Of a stretch of 64,000 bases of DNA, positions 23,895-33,921 are shown piece after piece. Origin of the DNA: Arthrobacter sp. S39 (GTDB taxonomy: Bacteria > Actinomycetota > Actinomycetes > Actinomycetales > Micrococcaceae); contig NZ_SIHX01000005.1 of NCBI RefSeq assembly GCF_004320525.1, forward strand, positions 62,001 through 126,000, in the 5' to 3' direction. A program made the position numbers and the translations under genes. The notes beneath the pieces are model-generated. The model saw only the letters and a list, made by a program, of their open reading frames with translations. It searched no databases and was not told where the DNA came from. The number at the start of each line of letters is the position of its first letter. The first letter of the stretch is position 1.

Positions 23895-25427
23895 CTAGCT
23901 GCGGTCGGAAACCCCGGTGGAAGCCGCGGCGGTGACCACCGGCAGCGGTGAGGTCTCGTCCACGAGGTCGGCCCGGCGTCGTCCGTTCCCCTTCACCCAG
24001 AGCCGGTAGGCGAGGACCAGCAGTCCCAGCCACACGGCTCCGACGTACAGCGCCACGCGCGTGTCTTCGAAGGCGCCCAGGACGCCGATGACCAGCGCCA
24101 TGAATGCGATGGTCAGGACGGATGCGGCCGGCCACCAGGGGGAGGGGAATTCCGACGCCGGCAGGCCCTTCCGGGCGATCTCCAGTTTCATGGCAACGTG
24201 GGACGCCAGGATCATGACCCACACCCAGACGGTGGCGAATGTGGCGATCGAGGCGATCAGGATGAAGACATTTTCGGGAATGACGGCGTTGAGGACTACG
24301 CCCACGAGGAGGATGCCGGCCATCATCACGACGGTCATCCAGGGGACGCCGTGGCGCGAAACCTTGCCGAACACAGCCGGCGCGTGGCCCTGGTTGGACA
24401 GGCCGAACAGGATGCGGCCTGCGCCGAAGATGTCGCTGTTAATGGCGGACAGGGCGGCGGTAATGACCACGGCGTTCAGGATGTGCGGTGCGGCCGGGAT
24501 GCCGAGGCCGCTGAAGATCTGGACGAACGGGCTGCCGTTGGTGCCGATCTCGTTCCAGGGGAAGAGGCTCATGAGGACGCCGAGGGTCAGGACGTAGAAC
24601 AGCAGCACGCGCACCGGTACGGTGTTGACCGCTTTCGGGATGACCTTCTTGGGATCCGCGGCCTCGCCGGCGGTGATACCGAGGGTCTCGATCCCGCCGA
24701 ACGCGAACATCACGACGGCGAAGGAGGCGAGGAGCCCCTCGAAGCCGTTGGGGAACAGGCCGCCGTGTTCCACGAGGTTGCCCAGGCCCGGCGCCACGCT
24801 GGAGCCGCCGGCCTGGAAGCCGAAGGCGATGATGGCTGCTCCGCCGGCGATCATGGCGATGATGGCCGCCACCTTGATCAGCGAGAACCAGAACTCAAGC
24901 TCGCCGAAGACTTTCACGCTGAGCAGGTTCAGTGCGGCCAGGAAGCAGATGATGGCCAGGATCCAGATCCAGCGGTCCACCTGGGGAAACCAGAAGCCCA
25001 TGTAGATGCTGAAGGCGGTGACATCGGCGATGGCCACGATCGCCATTTCGAAGACGTAGGTCCAGCCGGTCACAAAACCTGCCAGCGGCCCCAGGTAGCG
25101 GCTCTCGTACTGGCCGAACGAACCCGAGACAGGGTGGCGGACGGCCATTTCCCCGAGCGCCCGCATGACCATAAACACTGCGGCGCCGCCGATGACGTAC
25201 GCGAGGAGGACGGCCGGGCCGGCCTTCTGGATGGCGGAGGCCGAGCCATAGAACAGGCCGGTGCCGATGGCCGAGCCGAGCGCCATAAAACGGATGTGCC
25301 GGACGTTCAGTCCCCGGGTCAGGGTGCCGCTGAGGACGCGGCCGACGGCGGCACCCGGGTTCTGTTTTTCGGCTGGGGGTGCATCCTGGCTGGCTTCCTT
25401 GCTGGCTGCGCTTGGTGCTTGTTGCAT
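23895..25427 (-). CDS. APC superfamily amino acid permease
   Basis: A 510-residue permease with 12 predicted helices of the amino acid transporter family (AnsP/GabP/LysP-like). A Pro/Gln-rich cytosolic N-terminus leads into [20 protein letters not shown], the conserved first helix, with [20 protein letters not shown] after it. Later motifs are [20 protein letters not shown] (substrate-binding glycine-rich helix 6 region) and [23 protein letters not shown]. It probably imports a polar amino acid with protons. ATG 25427 has AGAAGG upstream. The LysE gene follows in the same direction, so import and export genes may be on one transcript. Substrate specificity is unknown. Confidence 0.9.
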   Translation of the reverse strand: MQQAPSAASKEASQDAPPAEKQNPGAAVGRVLSGTLTRGLNVRHIRFMALGSAIGTGLFYGSASAIQKAGPAVLLAYVIGGAAVFMVMRALGEMAVRHPVSGSFGQYESRYLGPLAGFVTGWTYVFEMAIVAIADVTAFSIYMGFWFPQVDRWIWILAIICFLAALNLLSVKVFGELEFWFSLIKVAAIIAMIAGGAAIIAFGFQAGGSSVAPGLGNLVEHGGLFPNGFEGLLASFAVVMFAFGGIETLGITAGEAADPKKVIPKAVNTVPVRVLLFYVLTLGVLMSLFPWNEIGTNGSPFVQIFSGLGIPAAPHILNAVVITAALSAINSDIFGAGRILFGLSNQGHAPAVFGKVSRHGVPWMTVVMMAGILLVGVVLNAVIPENVFILIASIATFATVWVWVMILASHVAMKLEIARKGLPASEFPSPWWPAASVLTIAFMALVIGVLGAFEDTRVALYVGAVWLGLLVLAYRLWVKGNGRRRADLVDETSPLPVVTAAASTGVSDRS

Positions 25428-25575
25428 GCAATTACCTTCTCGTCATTGGGAGGGGGATCGCTAACCAGCAGACCATTTTGGCGCCCGGCGTGATGAGCCT
25501 CACGGCAGCTTGGTGTCTTTCATCTCAGAATGCACCCCGGGTGTGGCCGCTTCACGCTCTGGGGATCTAAAAACC

Positions 25576-25602
25576 TTGACACCATGTCTGGTTTTCTTTA
25601 CT
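25576..25602 (+). promoter_or_regulatory. possible sigma-70 promoter of membrane protein/XRE/QOR operon
   Basis: TTGACA at 25576-25581 and TTTACT at 25597-25602 with 15-base spacing. The region is AT-rich compared with the neighbourhood, 50 bases before ATG 25653. The match is partial. Confidence 0.3.
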
Positions 25603-25652
25603 TTGGAGATGTCAGGTTTGTTTTACATTCAGTGGAAGAGGCTGGAGCGGAA

Positions 25653-26081
25653 ATGTCCTTCGAAGAGAAGAGCGCGTGGATCATGGGCGTGGTGGCCGCG
25701 GGCTCCTACGGCGTCTACCTGGCTATAGTCCTCGGCCTGGCCGGTACCATGCCTCTGGTCGATGTCCCGTACGTTGCGCCGCTCCTTTGGACCGTGGGGG
25801 CCTCCATTGCGTTGTCCATCGCCCTGCACATTCTGATGGGCATCTCCTCGCCCAAGGAGGCCGGGAAGAAGGACCAGCGGGACCGGGAGATCTACCGCTT
25901 CGGCGAGTACATCGGCCAGTCGTTTCTGGTGATCGGGGGAGTCGCGGTGCTGTTGATGGCGATGGTGGAGACGGACCACTTCTGGATCGCAAACGTCATC
26001 TACCTGGCGTTTTTCCTGTCGGCAATCCTCGGCTCCGTGGCCAAGATTGTTGCCTACCGCAGGGGGTTCCAGCCGTGGTGA
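25653..26081 (+). CDS. four-helix membrane protein of unknown function
   Basis: A 142-residue integral membrane protein. Helices lie around SAWIMGVVAAGSYGVYLAIV, VAPLLWTVGASIALSIALHI, YIGQSFLVIGGVAVLLMAMV and NVIYLAFFLSAILGSVAKIV. A charged loop KEAGKKDQRDREIYRFGEY separates the pairs. A GGAGCGG sequence just upstream supports ATG 25653. Its stop overlaps the GTG of a small XRE regulator by 4 bp, a common arrangement for small membrane protein/HTH pairs in actinobacteria. Function is unknown. It forms an operon with the next two genes. Confidence 0.72.
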   Translation: MSFEEKSAWIMGVVAAGSYGVYLAIVLGLAGTMPLVDVPYVAPLLWTVGASIALSIALHILMGISSPKEAGKKDQRDREIYRFGEYIGQSFLVIGGVAVLLMAMVETDHFWIANVIYLAFFLSAILGSVAKIVAYRRGFQPW

Positions 26082-26308
26082 AACCAACACGGGTTACGAA
26101 CTCAATCCGGCGCCTCCGGTTCGACCGTGGCGAGATGACCCAGGCCGAACTTGCCGAGCGTGTGGGCGTCACCCGGCAGACCGTCATCGCCATCGAGCAG
26201 GGCCGGTATTCGCCGTCATTGGAGATGGCCTTCCAGATCGCCCACGCGCTCAGCGTTCCGCTTGAGGACGTATTCCAGTACCCGCAGCTTGAAGGAGACG
26301 CATCATGA
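26078..26308 (+). CDS. small XRE-family HTH regulator
   Basis: A 76-residue protein consisting almost wholly of a Cro/C1-type helix-turn-helix: MTQAELAERVGVTRQTVIAI followed by EQGRYSPSLEMAFQIAHALS, ending LEDVFQYPQLEG. It begins with GTG at 26078, overlapping the membrane protein stop, and its own stop overlaps the next ATG by 4 bp. It resembles YozG-type regulators that accompany small membrane proteins. It probably controls its own operon. Confidence 0.85.
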   Translation: MKPTRVTNSIRRLRFDRGEMTQAELAERVGVTRQTVIAIEQGRYSPSLEMAFQIAHALSVPLEDVFQYPQLEGDAS

Positions 26309-27276
26309 AAGCCATCGTGCAGGACGTTTATGGGAGCTCGGAGATGCTCCAGTTGCGGGACATCCCGAAGCCGGCGCCCGGTGACGGCGAGGTACTCATC
26401 CGGGTCCGCGCCGCCGGCGTCGACCAGGGCGTGTGGCACCTCATGACCGGCATGCCATACCTGGTCCGGCTGTTCGGCTTCGGGCTGAAGAAGCCCAAGG
26501 TGCCGGTCCGCGGCAGGGAGGTTGCCGGCGTCGTCGATGCAGTTGGGCCGGGAGTGACCCGGTTCCAGCCCGGCGATGAAGTGTTCGGCACCTGCGAAGG
26601 GTCCTTCGCGGAATTCGTCTGTGCCAGGGAGAACCTCGTGGCCCGGAAGCCTGCAAACCTCACGTTTGAGGAAGCTGCCGCTGCACCGATTTCCGCGGTG
26701 ACTGCCCTGCAGGCCGTCCGCGACGCCGGACAGGTCACTGCGGGCCAGAAGGTGCTGGTCATCGGCGCGGGCGGGGGAGTGGGGTCTTTTGCAGTCCAGT
26801 TGGCCAAGGCATTCGGGGCAGAGGTTACCGGCGTGTGCAGCACCGGCAAGGTGGACCTCGTCCGGTCGCTCGGCGCCGACCACGTCATCGACTACACCCG
26901 GGACGATTTTGCCACTGCCGGTGTGCTTTACGACGTCATTCTGGACACTGCCGGAAACCGGCCCCTGTCTGTCTCTCGCAAGGCCCTCACACCGCAGGGA
27001 ACGCTGGTGTTCGTCGGCGGTGAAGGCGGCGGGAAACTGACCGGCGGCTTTGAGCGGTCCATTGGTGCGCCGCTGGTCTCGGTGTTCTCCGGGCAGAAAT
27101 TCAAGGGACTTGTCTCAACCGAGAATTACCGGGACCTTGAGGCGCTGACGTCGTTTCTTGAAGCCGGCAGCGTGAAGCCCGCCATCGACAAGGTCTACGC
27201 CCTTTCGGAGGCGCCAGCCGCTGTGGCGTACATGCATGAAGGCCGGGCGCGCGGAAAGGTAGTGGTAAGCATCTGA
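26305..27276 (+). CDS. zinc-independent quinone oxidoreductase/alcohol dehydrogenase family (MDR)
   Basis: A 323-residue medium-chain dehydrogenase/reductase. The N-terminal GroES-like part shows LRDIPKPAPGDGEVLIRVRA and VAGVVDAVGPGVTRFQPGDEV. The Rossmann part has VLVIGAGGGVGSFAVQLAKA near residue 150, followed by GADHVIDYTRDDF. The Zn ligands of alcohol dehydrogenases are missing, so it belongs to the quinone oxidoreductase group that uses NADPH. Length and order are normal. It is the third gene of the operon 25653-27276, translationally coupled to the XRE regulator. It may detoxify quinones or enones; the exact substrate is unknown. Confidence 0.88.
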   Translation: MKAIVQDVYGSSEMLQLRDIPKPAPGDGEVLIRVRAAGVDQGVWHLMTGMPYLVRLFGFGLKKPKVPVRGREVAGVVDAVGPGVTRFQPGDEVFGTCEGSFAEFVCARENLVARKPANLTFEEAAAAPISAVTALQAVRDAGQVTAGQKVLVIGAGGGVGSFAVQLAKAFGAEVTGVCSTGKVDLVRSLGADHVIDYTRDDFATAGVLYDVILDTAGNRPLSVSRKALTPQGTLVFVGGEGGGKLTGGFERSIGAPLVSVFSGQKFKGLVSTENYRDLEALTSFLEAGSVKPAIDKVYALSEAPAAVAYMHEGRARGKVVVSI

Positions 27277-27291
27277 CGCTTCCCGGCCCTG

Positions 27292-27350
27292 GCGCGAACG
27301 TACACTTGAGGCCCCGATTTCCGCGCCCGAAAGTACAGTTGTGGGCCCCG
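27292..27350. repeat. imperfect direct repeat pair
   Basis: Copies at 27292-27316 and 27323-27350 share GTACA-TTG-GG-CCCCG with flanking GCGC-CGAA. They lie between the oxidoreductase stop and a small gene. Possibly a dispersed intergenic repeat unit; a second location is needed to be sure. Confidence 0.5.
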
Positions 27351-27420
27351 CGGCCGCAGGTTATCCACATAGGCGATCTGCCTCGCCGCTTTGCTCGGTG
27401 AATCGCCGGATGATGTGAGC

Positions 27421-27654
27421 ATGGAAAACGAAGAGTCCGTCAGGGTGGAAGCACTGGAAGCACTATTAGCGATTATCACGTCCCTTGTCGCGCTTAGCCG
27501 GACAGTCGCCGCGATCCAAGTTCATCCACCTGCGTCCCCTTACGGCCCTTACGTTGATGCCGTTGCCCTGAAGGGTGCGGCGTACTGGGCGGTCAGAGAA
27601 GCTGCCCGGGCGGTGGTCCGGATCGCTGCGATATACGCCACCGAAGAGAAGTGA
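27421..27654 (+). CDS. small hypothetical protein
   Basis: A 77-residue Ala-rich protein with helical character (VEALEALLAIITSLVALSRT, then AAYWAVREAARAVVRIAAIY). No signal peptide is needed for the hydrophobic part, which looks like an amphipathic helix pair. ATG 27421 has a GTGAGC context with weak ribosome binding. No family recognised. It ends 3 bp before the converging DinB-like gene. Confidence 0.5.
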   Translation: MENEESVRVEALEALLAIITSLVALSRTVAAIQVHPPASPYGPYVDAVALKGAAYWAVREAARAVVRIAAIYATEEK

Positions 27655-27657
27655 CAC

Positions 27658-28272
27658 CTATGGCTTGGCGGAACGCGCCGTGTTTTGCTCCGCTGGATTG
27701 GAAGCAGCACGGGCTGCAGCCTCGATGGTGGCGCGGTGAGCCGCCCATTCTTCCGGAGTGCGCGGAGTCAGGTTGGGATCACCGGGACGCTGCCCCGCGG
27801 TGCCGTCGATCAGCTCGCGCAGGATGTCGGCGTGGCCCAGGTGGTGGGCCCTTTCCGCAACCATGTGAACGAGGATCTGGTGCAGGGTGACGTGGCGCCG
27901 CACTTCCGGCCACCACGGAACCACCCCGCCCGCGTCCGGCGGCAGGGCCTCGATGGTTGCGTCACTGTGTGCCCCTGCAAACAAGTGCAACTCAATGATG
28001 TCCTCACGGCTTTCGTCAGGGGTGACCCACAGGTCGGCGTCGGGGCTTGCGTCGTCGTCGAACCACGGGAGGTGCCGGCCGCTGGGGCGGCCAAACACGT
28101 CACCAAGGTAGCCGAGTTCCATACTCGCCACATGCTTGACCAGACCCAGCAGGTTGGTGCCGGTGGGTGTGAGCGGCCGGCGGACGTCGTACTCGCTCAG
28201 GCCATCCAGTTTGCCGAGGAGGTTGTCCCGCCTGACGCGCAAATAGTGGTGCAGTGTCTCTTTTTCGTCCAT
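27658..28272 (-). CDS. DinB/DUF664 family metal-binding protein
   Basis: A 204-residue four-helix-bundle protein. Features are ETLHHYLRVRRDNLLGKLDG, then GTNLLGLVKHVASMELGYLG with a metal-type His, and VTLHQILVHMVAERAHHLGH with the second and third His. DUF664/DinB proteins often use three His residues for Ni/Zn binding and serve as thiol-dependent transferases in bacillithiol- or mycothiol-using bacteria; function here is not proven. ATG 28272 is chosen as the family start over 28290. It converges with the small gene upstream, and the phosphotransferase lies behind it. Confidence 0.82.
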   Translation of the reverse strand: MDEKETLHHYLRVRRDNLLGKLDGLSEYDVRRPLTPTGTNLLGLVKHVASMELGYLGDVFGRPSGRHLPWFDDDASPDADLWVTPDESREDIIELHLFAGAHSDATIEALPPDAGGVVPWWPEVRRHVTLHQILVHMVAERAHHLGHADILRELIDGTAGQRPGDPNLTPRTPEEWAAHRATIEAAARAASNPAEQNTARSAKP

Positions 28273-28302
28273 AGCGGGCACTCTATCCAACTGCGCCGCC
28301 GG

Positions 28303-29265
28303 TCAGTGCAACGGGCCAGGTCCCGACGGCGGGAGTCTGTCCCGCAGCCAGTGAATGACCGCTTCGCCCTGCCGCTGCTGGAAAGCCCGGACTGTGGGGA
28401 GCCCGGGCGGTGGCGGTTGCCGGGCGGCATCGATGAAGTACGCTGCCAGGCCCGAAAGGAATCCGTTGACGTTCTCCGGGGTGGCTGTCCCGAACACGTC
28501 GTGGGATTTCAACAATGCATCCACATCGAAGTCGGGATCGAAGACGCGAACGTTAACCAGGACCGTGAGGGCATCCACCCACGGTGCTCCGACGGCAGCC
28601 CACGGCCAGTCCACCAGAACGGCCCCGTCCGCTGCGGTAATGAGGATGTTGTCTGCACGGATATCCGTGTGGGCCAGGGAACCGCCGACGACGTCCCGCA
28701 GCCCTTGCTCGGCCAGCCGCTCGAGCGTATCGAGGTTGCAGAGGACCCACGGATCGCAGCCCTCCGGCGGACTGCGACGGACACGGGTCCAACCGCGAAA
28801 TGGATCTGTGAGCTCAGTCTCCAGCGTGGGCAGCTGACCCAGTTCCGGCGGGAGCGGCGTACGGGAAATCTTCAGCAGGGCGTCGAGGACAAGGTGAACC
28901 TCGACGGCGTGCCAGGGAACATGGGGATGCCTGCCTTCCACATCGCTGCGTACAAGCGCGACCCATTCGCCGTCGTCGTAGGTTCCGATCAGGGCGGGCG
29001 CCGGCACTCCGGCGGGCAGCGCCGCCGCAACTGCTGCCTCCTTGCGGTGGATTCCGGGTGAGTGCTCGTTCAGTTGCGGACTGACGGCTTTGACGAAGGC
29101 GCGCTGCCCGGAAGCTGTGAGGACGCGGTCCGCGGTGCCGGGAGAAAAGCCTCCCTGCTGGCCCCTCGCCTCCATCACGGGTGCCCCGATAATCTGTTCT
29201 ATTCCTTCCCGAACATGGCCGGGCAGGTCAGTCCAGCTGATGCGCGGACTCCATTCGGGTTGCAT
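28303..29265 (-). CDS. aminoglycoside phosphotransferase/choline kinase-like protein
   Basis: A 320-residue kinase-like protein of the APH family. The catalytic motif is SLAHTDIRADNILI (HxDxxxxN, Brenner motif), and the metal-binding DxD region is VDWPWAAVGAPWVDALTVL. An N-terminal ATP-lobe segment TADRVLTASGQRAFVKAV matches the usual Lys-containing strand. Members phosphorylate aminoglycosides, homoserine, choline or other small hydroxyls, so antibiotic resistance should not be assumed. ATG 29265 begins the family-like sequence. It lies 30 bp upstream of the DinB gene in the same orientation, so the two may be cotranscribed. Confidence 0.85.
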   Translation of the reverse strand: MQPEWSPRISWTDLPGHVREGIEQIIGAPVMEARGQQGGFSPGTADRVLTASGQRAFVKAVSPQLNEHSPGIHRKEAAVAAALPAGVPAPALIGTYDDGEWVALVRSDVEGRHPHVPWHAVEVHLVLDALLKISRTPLPPELGQLPTLETELTDPFRGWTRVRRSPPEGCDPWVLCNLDTLERLAEQGLRDVVGGSLAHTDIRADNILITAADGAVLVDWPWAAVGAPWVDALTVLVNVRVFDPDFDVDALLKSHDVFGTATPENVNGFLSGLAAYFIDAARQPPPPGLPTVRAFQQRQGEAVIHWLRDRLPPSGPGPLH

Positions 29266-29446
29266 GCACCCATTATTCCTTCGCGGCGGAGGACGACCCA
29301 TCCGCTGTTTTTGAGGGCTGGCGTGGGGCGCGGTTCGTCTGCGTATAGAATTCGGGTACGCAACCCCGGTATCAAACGTCGTGGCCTCCCAGGAAGCCTG
29401 CTGTTAGCCGCTTCAACGGGTTGACATCAAACCTGTTGGGGGAATC

Positions 29447-30898
29447 TTGATCACCGCTCTGCAATGCGCCCTGCGCCAATGGCTGTCTGCAGCGATGGCT
29501 GCCGGCCTCGTCTTGGGACTCGCCATGGCTGCCCTGCTGATTCCCTCGACGCCGGCACAAGCTGCACCGGCAGATGAGGACCGGGTCAAGGCCACCTATC
29601 TCATTGAAAGCGAATGGGTGCGCGTCAGGTTGGCTGCTCAAAGGGCATTGGACACCTATTCACCTGCGGTCATCCGGGAGTTCCTCCGCTACGAGCAGTA
29701 CCTCGCGGCAGCCATGGACATTGAGGAACAGGTGGTCCTCCGTCTGACGGCCGATGCTGATTCTGCCAGCCTGGAAGCGCGGTCGCAGAGGCTTGCTGCC
29801 GAAAGCGCCCTGGCCCAGGCGGGCGATCCTCTGCACGCCACAGCCTTTGCGGCGTCTGCCCGGGCCGCAGCTGATGCTGCGCGGACGGCAGCGCAGAAGG
29901 CTGCCGAGGCCGTAGGCGACGCGGTAGCAGCAGAAAAGGCTGCCCGAACGGAGGAACGCGCGCGCCTTGGGGCTGAATGGGCGTTCCGCACGGCGGAAGC
30001 CAAGGCCGCCAGCACGGCTGAAGACGCCCGGTTGGCGGCAGAGGCCCAAGCCAGGTTGGACAACCCGGCCCCCTATCCCACCGACCAGCAGATCATTGCC
30101 GACAGGCAACGCACGTATCAGTACCAGGCAACGGGTGGAGCGCACGTCCGTTCGTCCGCGGAAAGCATTCTCCTCGCTGACGATCCACTCCTTGTGCGCG
30201 AATTCCTGGTGGAGGGTGTCTTCGCAGCCGAGGAACTGGACAATAGGATCTCTGCCTACTGGCTGCTCGAAACAGGCGGTCCCGAGACCAGGGTTGGAGC
30301 AGACGTAGCCATTGACGGGACACGGGAAATGCTCCGCACCCTGGTCACGACGGACCAGTTCCGGTTCGCCGATCGCGACCGCGAAAAGTCAGCCCTGGTC
30401 TCAGGAGTTCAGGCAAGAATCTCCACATCGACTGGCCAGGCTGCCCAGGCTGAATCCGACGCCGTAGCCGCAGAAGCTGCTGCAGCCGACGCGGCCGCCC
30501 TGGCGGCGTCCGGAGCCGCCACGCCGCCAGCCAGCCTGCCCGAAGCGGTCAGGAATCAAGCCCCGGCTGCCAGCCGGCTTGGCTTTGCGGGAGGAACCGT
30601 CCTGAACGCCGGGGTCGTCGAGGCAGGAGCCCTTCGGCAGGGTGCACCGGCTGAACCGGGCGAAGTTGCCGGGATGACCGATGCCGCACACGCCGCACCA
30701 GCAGCAGCGGGGGGCGTACCTGCGTCCGGAACAACGGACGCAGGCAATCCGGCCGTTCGGGCGGAAGCCCCCCAGGCTGCCGAGACCGGGACTAGCCAGG
30801 GCGGCGGGTCCGTGTGGATGGTCCTGCTTGTCCTTGGAGTGATTGTGCTGGGCGGCGTCAGCGCCCTTGTCCTGCACCGCCGGAGAAGCCCGGCCTGA
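29447..30898 (+). CDS. secreted, membrane-anchored ALF-repeat protein
   Basis: A 483-residue secreted protein. It has a signal peptide (hydrophobic core AAGLVLGLAMAALLIPSTP, then AQA-A), ALF-like repeats (IREFLRYEQYLAAAMDIEEQ and VREFLVEGVFAAEELDNRIS), and a long Ala-rich helical/coiled-coil segment around residues 100-210. The C-terminus is disordered and ends in a membrane helix (VWMVLLVLGVIVLGGVSALV) followed by HRRRSPA, a typical anchor. ALF repeats (short conserved repeats of unknown function) are mostly known from actinobacterial secreted proteins. The start is TTG 29447 after GGGGGA; an internal ATG near 29495 is an alternative. The gene stands alone. Function unknown; a cell-envelope scaffold is plausible. 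Confidence 0.75.
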   Translation: MITALQCALRQWLSAAMAAGLVLGLAMAALLIPSTPAQAAPADEDRVKATYLIESEWVRVRLAAQRALDTYSPAVIREFLRYEQYLAAAMDIEEQVVLRLTADADSASLEARSQRLAAESALAQAGDPLHATAFAASARAAADAARTAAQKAAEAVGDAVAAEKAARTEERARLGAEWAFRTAEAKAASTAEDARLAAEAQARLDNPAPYPTDQQIIADRQRTYQYQATGGAHVRSSAESILLADDPLLVREFLVEGVFAAEELDNRISAYWLLETGGPETRVGADVAIDGTREMLRTLVTTDQFRFADRDREKSALVSGVQARISTSTGQAAQAESDAVAAEAAAADAAALAASGAATPPASLPEAVRNQAPAASRLGFAGGTVLNAGVVEAGALRQGAPAEPGEVAGMTDAAHAAPAAAGGVPASGTTDAGNPAVRAEAPQAAETGTSQGGGSVWMVLLVLGVIVLGGVSALVLHRRRSPA

Positions 30899-30965
30899 CA
30901 CGGGAGCGGTACCGCCGCCGCTGCGTGGTTGCGGAGGTCGGGATCTCGGCGCCCTCATCGGGCGG

Positions 30966-30989
30966 GAGTGTCTGGGATTAGAGACACTC
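30966..30989. promoter_or_regulatory. inverted repeat before the IclR-type regulator
   Basis: GAGTGTCT and AGACACTC, perfect 8-bp arms with an 8-base loop, lie 87 bases upstream of the IclR gene. It may be an autoregulatory operator of the hut regulator or the terminator of the previous gene; no U-run follows. Confidence 0.4.
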
Positions 30990-31075
30990 GATCGGTGAGC
31001 GGGTCCCCGGCAATCACTCGTGGGGCGCATCCTTAAGTACGGGATACCGGACACCGCCGAGACCGAAGAGGACGT

Positions 31076-31909
31076 ATGCCAGCCACTGCAGCCGCCGTAA
31101 CCGCCCAGACCCCGACCCCTGCGGGGACAAAGGTGACATCCAAGGTCCCCGCCGCCGAGAACACCCTTCGCATCCTCAGACTGCTGGCCTCCAAGCGGGG
31201 GCCCATGGCGGCGTCGAGCATTGCCACATCCCTTGGCTTGCCCCGTTCCAGCGTCTACCACCTGCTCGCCGTGATGGAGGCAAGCGGCTTTGTCCTCCAC
31301 CTGCACGAAGAGCAGCGCTACGGGCTGGGCATCAGTGCATTTGAGCTCAGTTCCGCCTACTCGCGGCAGGAACCGTTGTCCCGCCTGGGCCGGCCGCTGC
31401 TGGCATCCCTGGTGGACGTCATCGGGGAGAGCGCGCACCTGGCGGTGCTCCACGGCCGCGACGTGCTGTACATCGTGGAGGAGCGGGCCAAGAACCGCCC
31501 GTCCCTGGTGACCGACGTCGGCGTCCGCCTTCCCAGCCACCTCACTGCCAGCGGCCGCGCCATCCTCGCCGCGCTGCCCAAATCGCAGGTCCGCGCGCTG
31601 TACCCGAACGCCGCGGCCTTCACCGCCCGGCACGAGGTGGAGGGCGCCATCATGAAGTACTCGGCGCTGTCCTCCCACCTGGACCAGGTGCGGCAGCGCG
31701 GCTACGCCACGGAACACGGCGAGGTGACGCCCGGCTTCGGCTCGATCGCCGCCGCCGTCACGGACCATGTGGGATGGCCGACGGCGGCAGTCGCCGTGAC
31801 GTTCCTCGAAGACAAATTGCCGGCGGACCAATGGCCGGCGCTCGCCGCCCGGGTGCAGAGGGTCGCGGACGAGCTCTCGGTCCGCATCCACGGCCGCCCC
31901 GCCAAGTAG
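31076..31909 (+). CDS. IclR family transcriptional regulator, likely of hut genes
   Basis: A 277-residue IclR-type regulator. The helix-turn-helix is [20 protein letters not shown] and [20 protein letters not shown] at residues 53-72. The C-terminal effector domain includes [19 protein letters not shown] and [19 protein letters not shown]. It is directly followed by hutU and hutH in the same direction, 148 bp away, so control of histidine degradation, perhaps by urocanate, is likely. IclR-type regulators of hut genes occur in actinobacteria. An inverted repeat sits upstream. A 20-residue Pro/Thr-rich N-terminus precedes the HTH, and ATG 31076 is the only good start. Confidence 0.85.
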   Translation: MPATAAAVTAQTPTPAGTKVTSKVPAAENTLRILRLLASKRGPMAASSIATSLGLPRSSVYHLLAVMEASGFVLHLHEEQRYGLGISAFELSSAYSRQEPLSRLGRPLLASLVDVIGESAHLAVLHGRDVLYIVEERAKNRPSLVTDVGVRLPSHLTASGRAILAALPKSQVRALYPNAAAFTARHEVEGAIMKYSALSSHLDQVRQRGYATEHGEVTPGFGSIAAAVTDHVGWPTAAVAVTFLEDKLPADQWPALAARVQRVADELSVRIHGRPAK

Positions 31910-32057
31910 CACCGCGGCCAGGCTGGAGCGGTCTGGAATCCCGGACAGTACCCGCCCGAAAGCCCTGTCCGGCCCCGCGTTTAGGGGCTTTAGTAGATAC
32001 AGAACCTCTTCCCAACACCGCGAAACCACACTCGCCCAAAACACGAAGGAGCCCCTC

Positions 32058-33842
<1,785 letters not shown>

Positions 33843-33853
33843 CCAGCCCCCTC

Positions 33854-33899
33854 GGTGATCGAGCTTGTCGAGACCTGGATCTCGACAAGCTCGATCACC
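33854..33899. repeat. dispersed palindromic element, copy 2
   Basis: Perfect 20-bp arms (left arm GGTGATCGAGCTTGTCGAGA) with a 6-base loop CCTGGA. The left arm is identical to that at 17933-17952. It lies between hutU and hutH, 11 bp after the hutU stop and 22 bp before the hutH ATG, so it could reduce hutH expression or stabilise hutU mRNA. Confidence 0.85.
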
Positions 33900-33921
33900 G
33901 GCACTGAGCAAGGAACATCCA

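Noticed and set aside
24198..25493. 431-codon plus-strand frame opposite the amino acid permease
   Set aside because: Composition is Asp/Gly/His-rich with no hydrophobic or domain pattern; the minus strand encodes a clear 12-helix permease.
28303..29265. Aminoglycoside resistance gene
   Set aside because: The kinase fold is shared by many metabolic kinases; no resistance-type motif or mobile context supports a drug resistance call.
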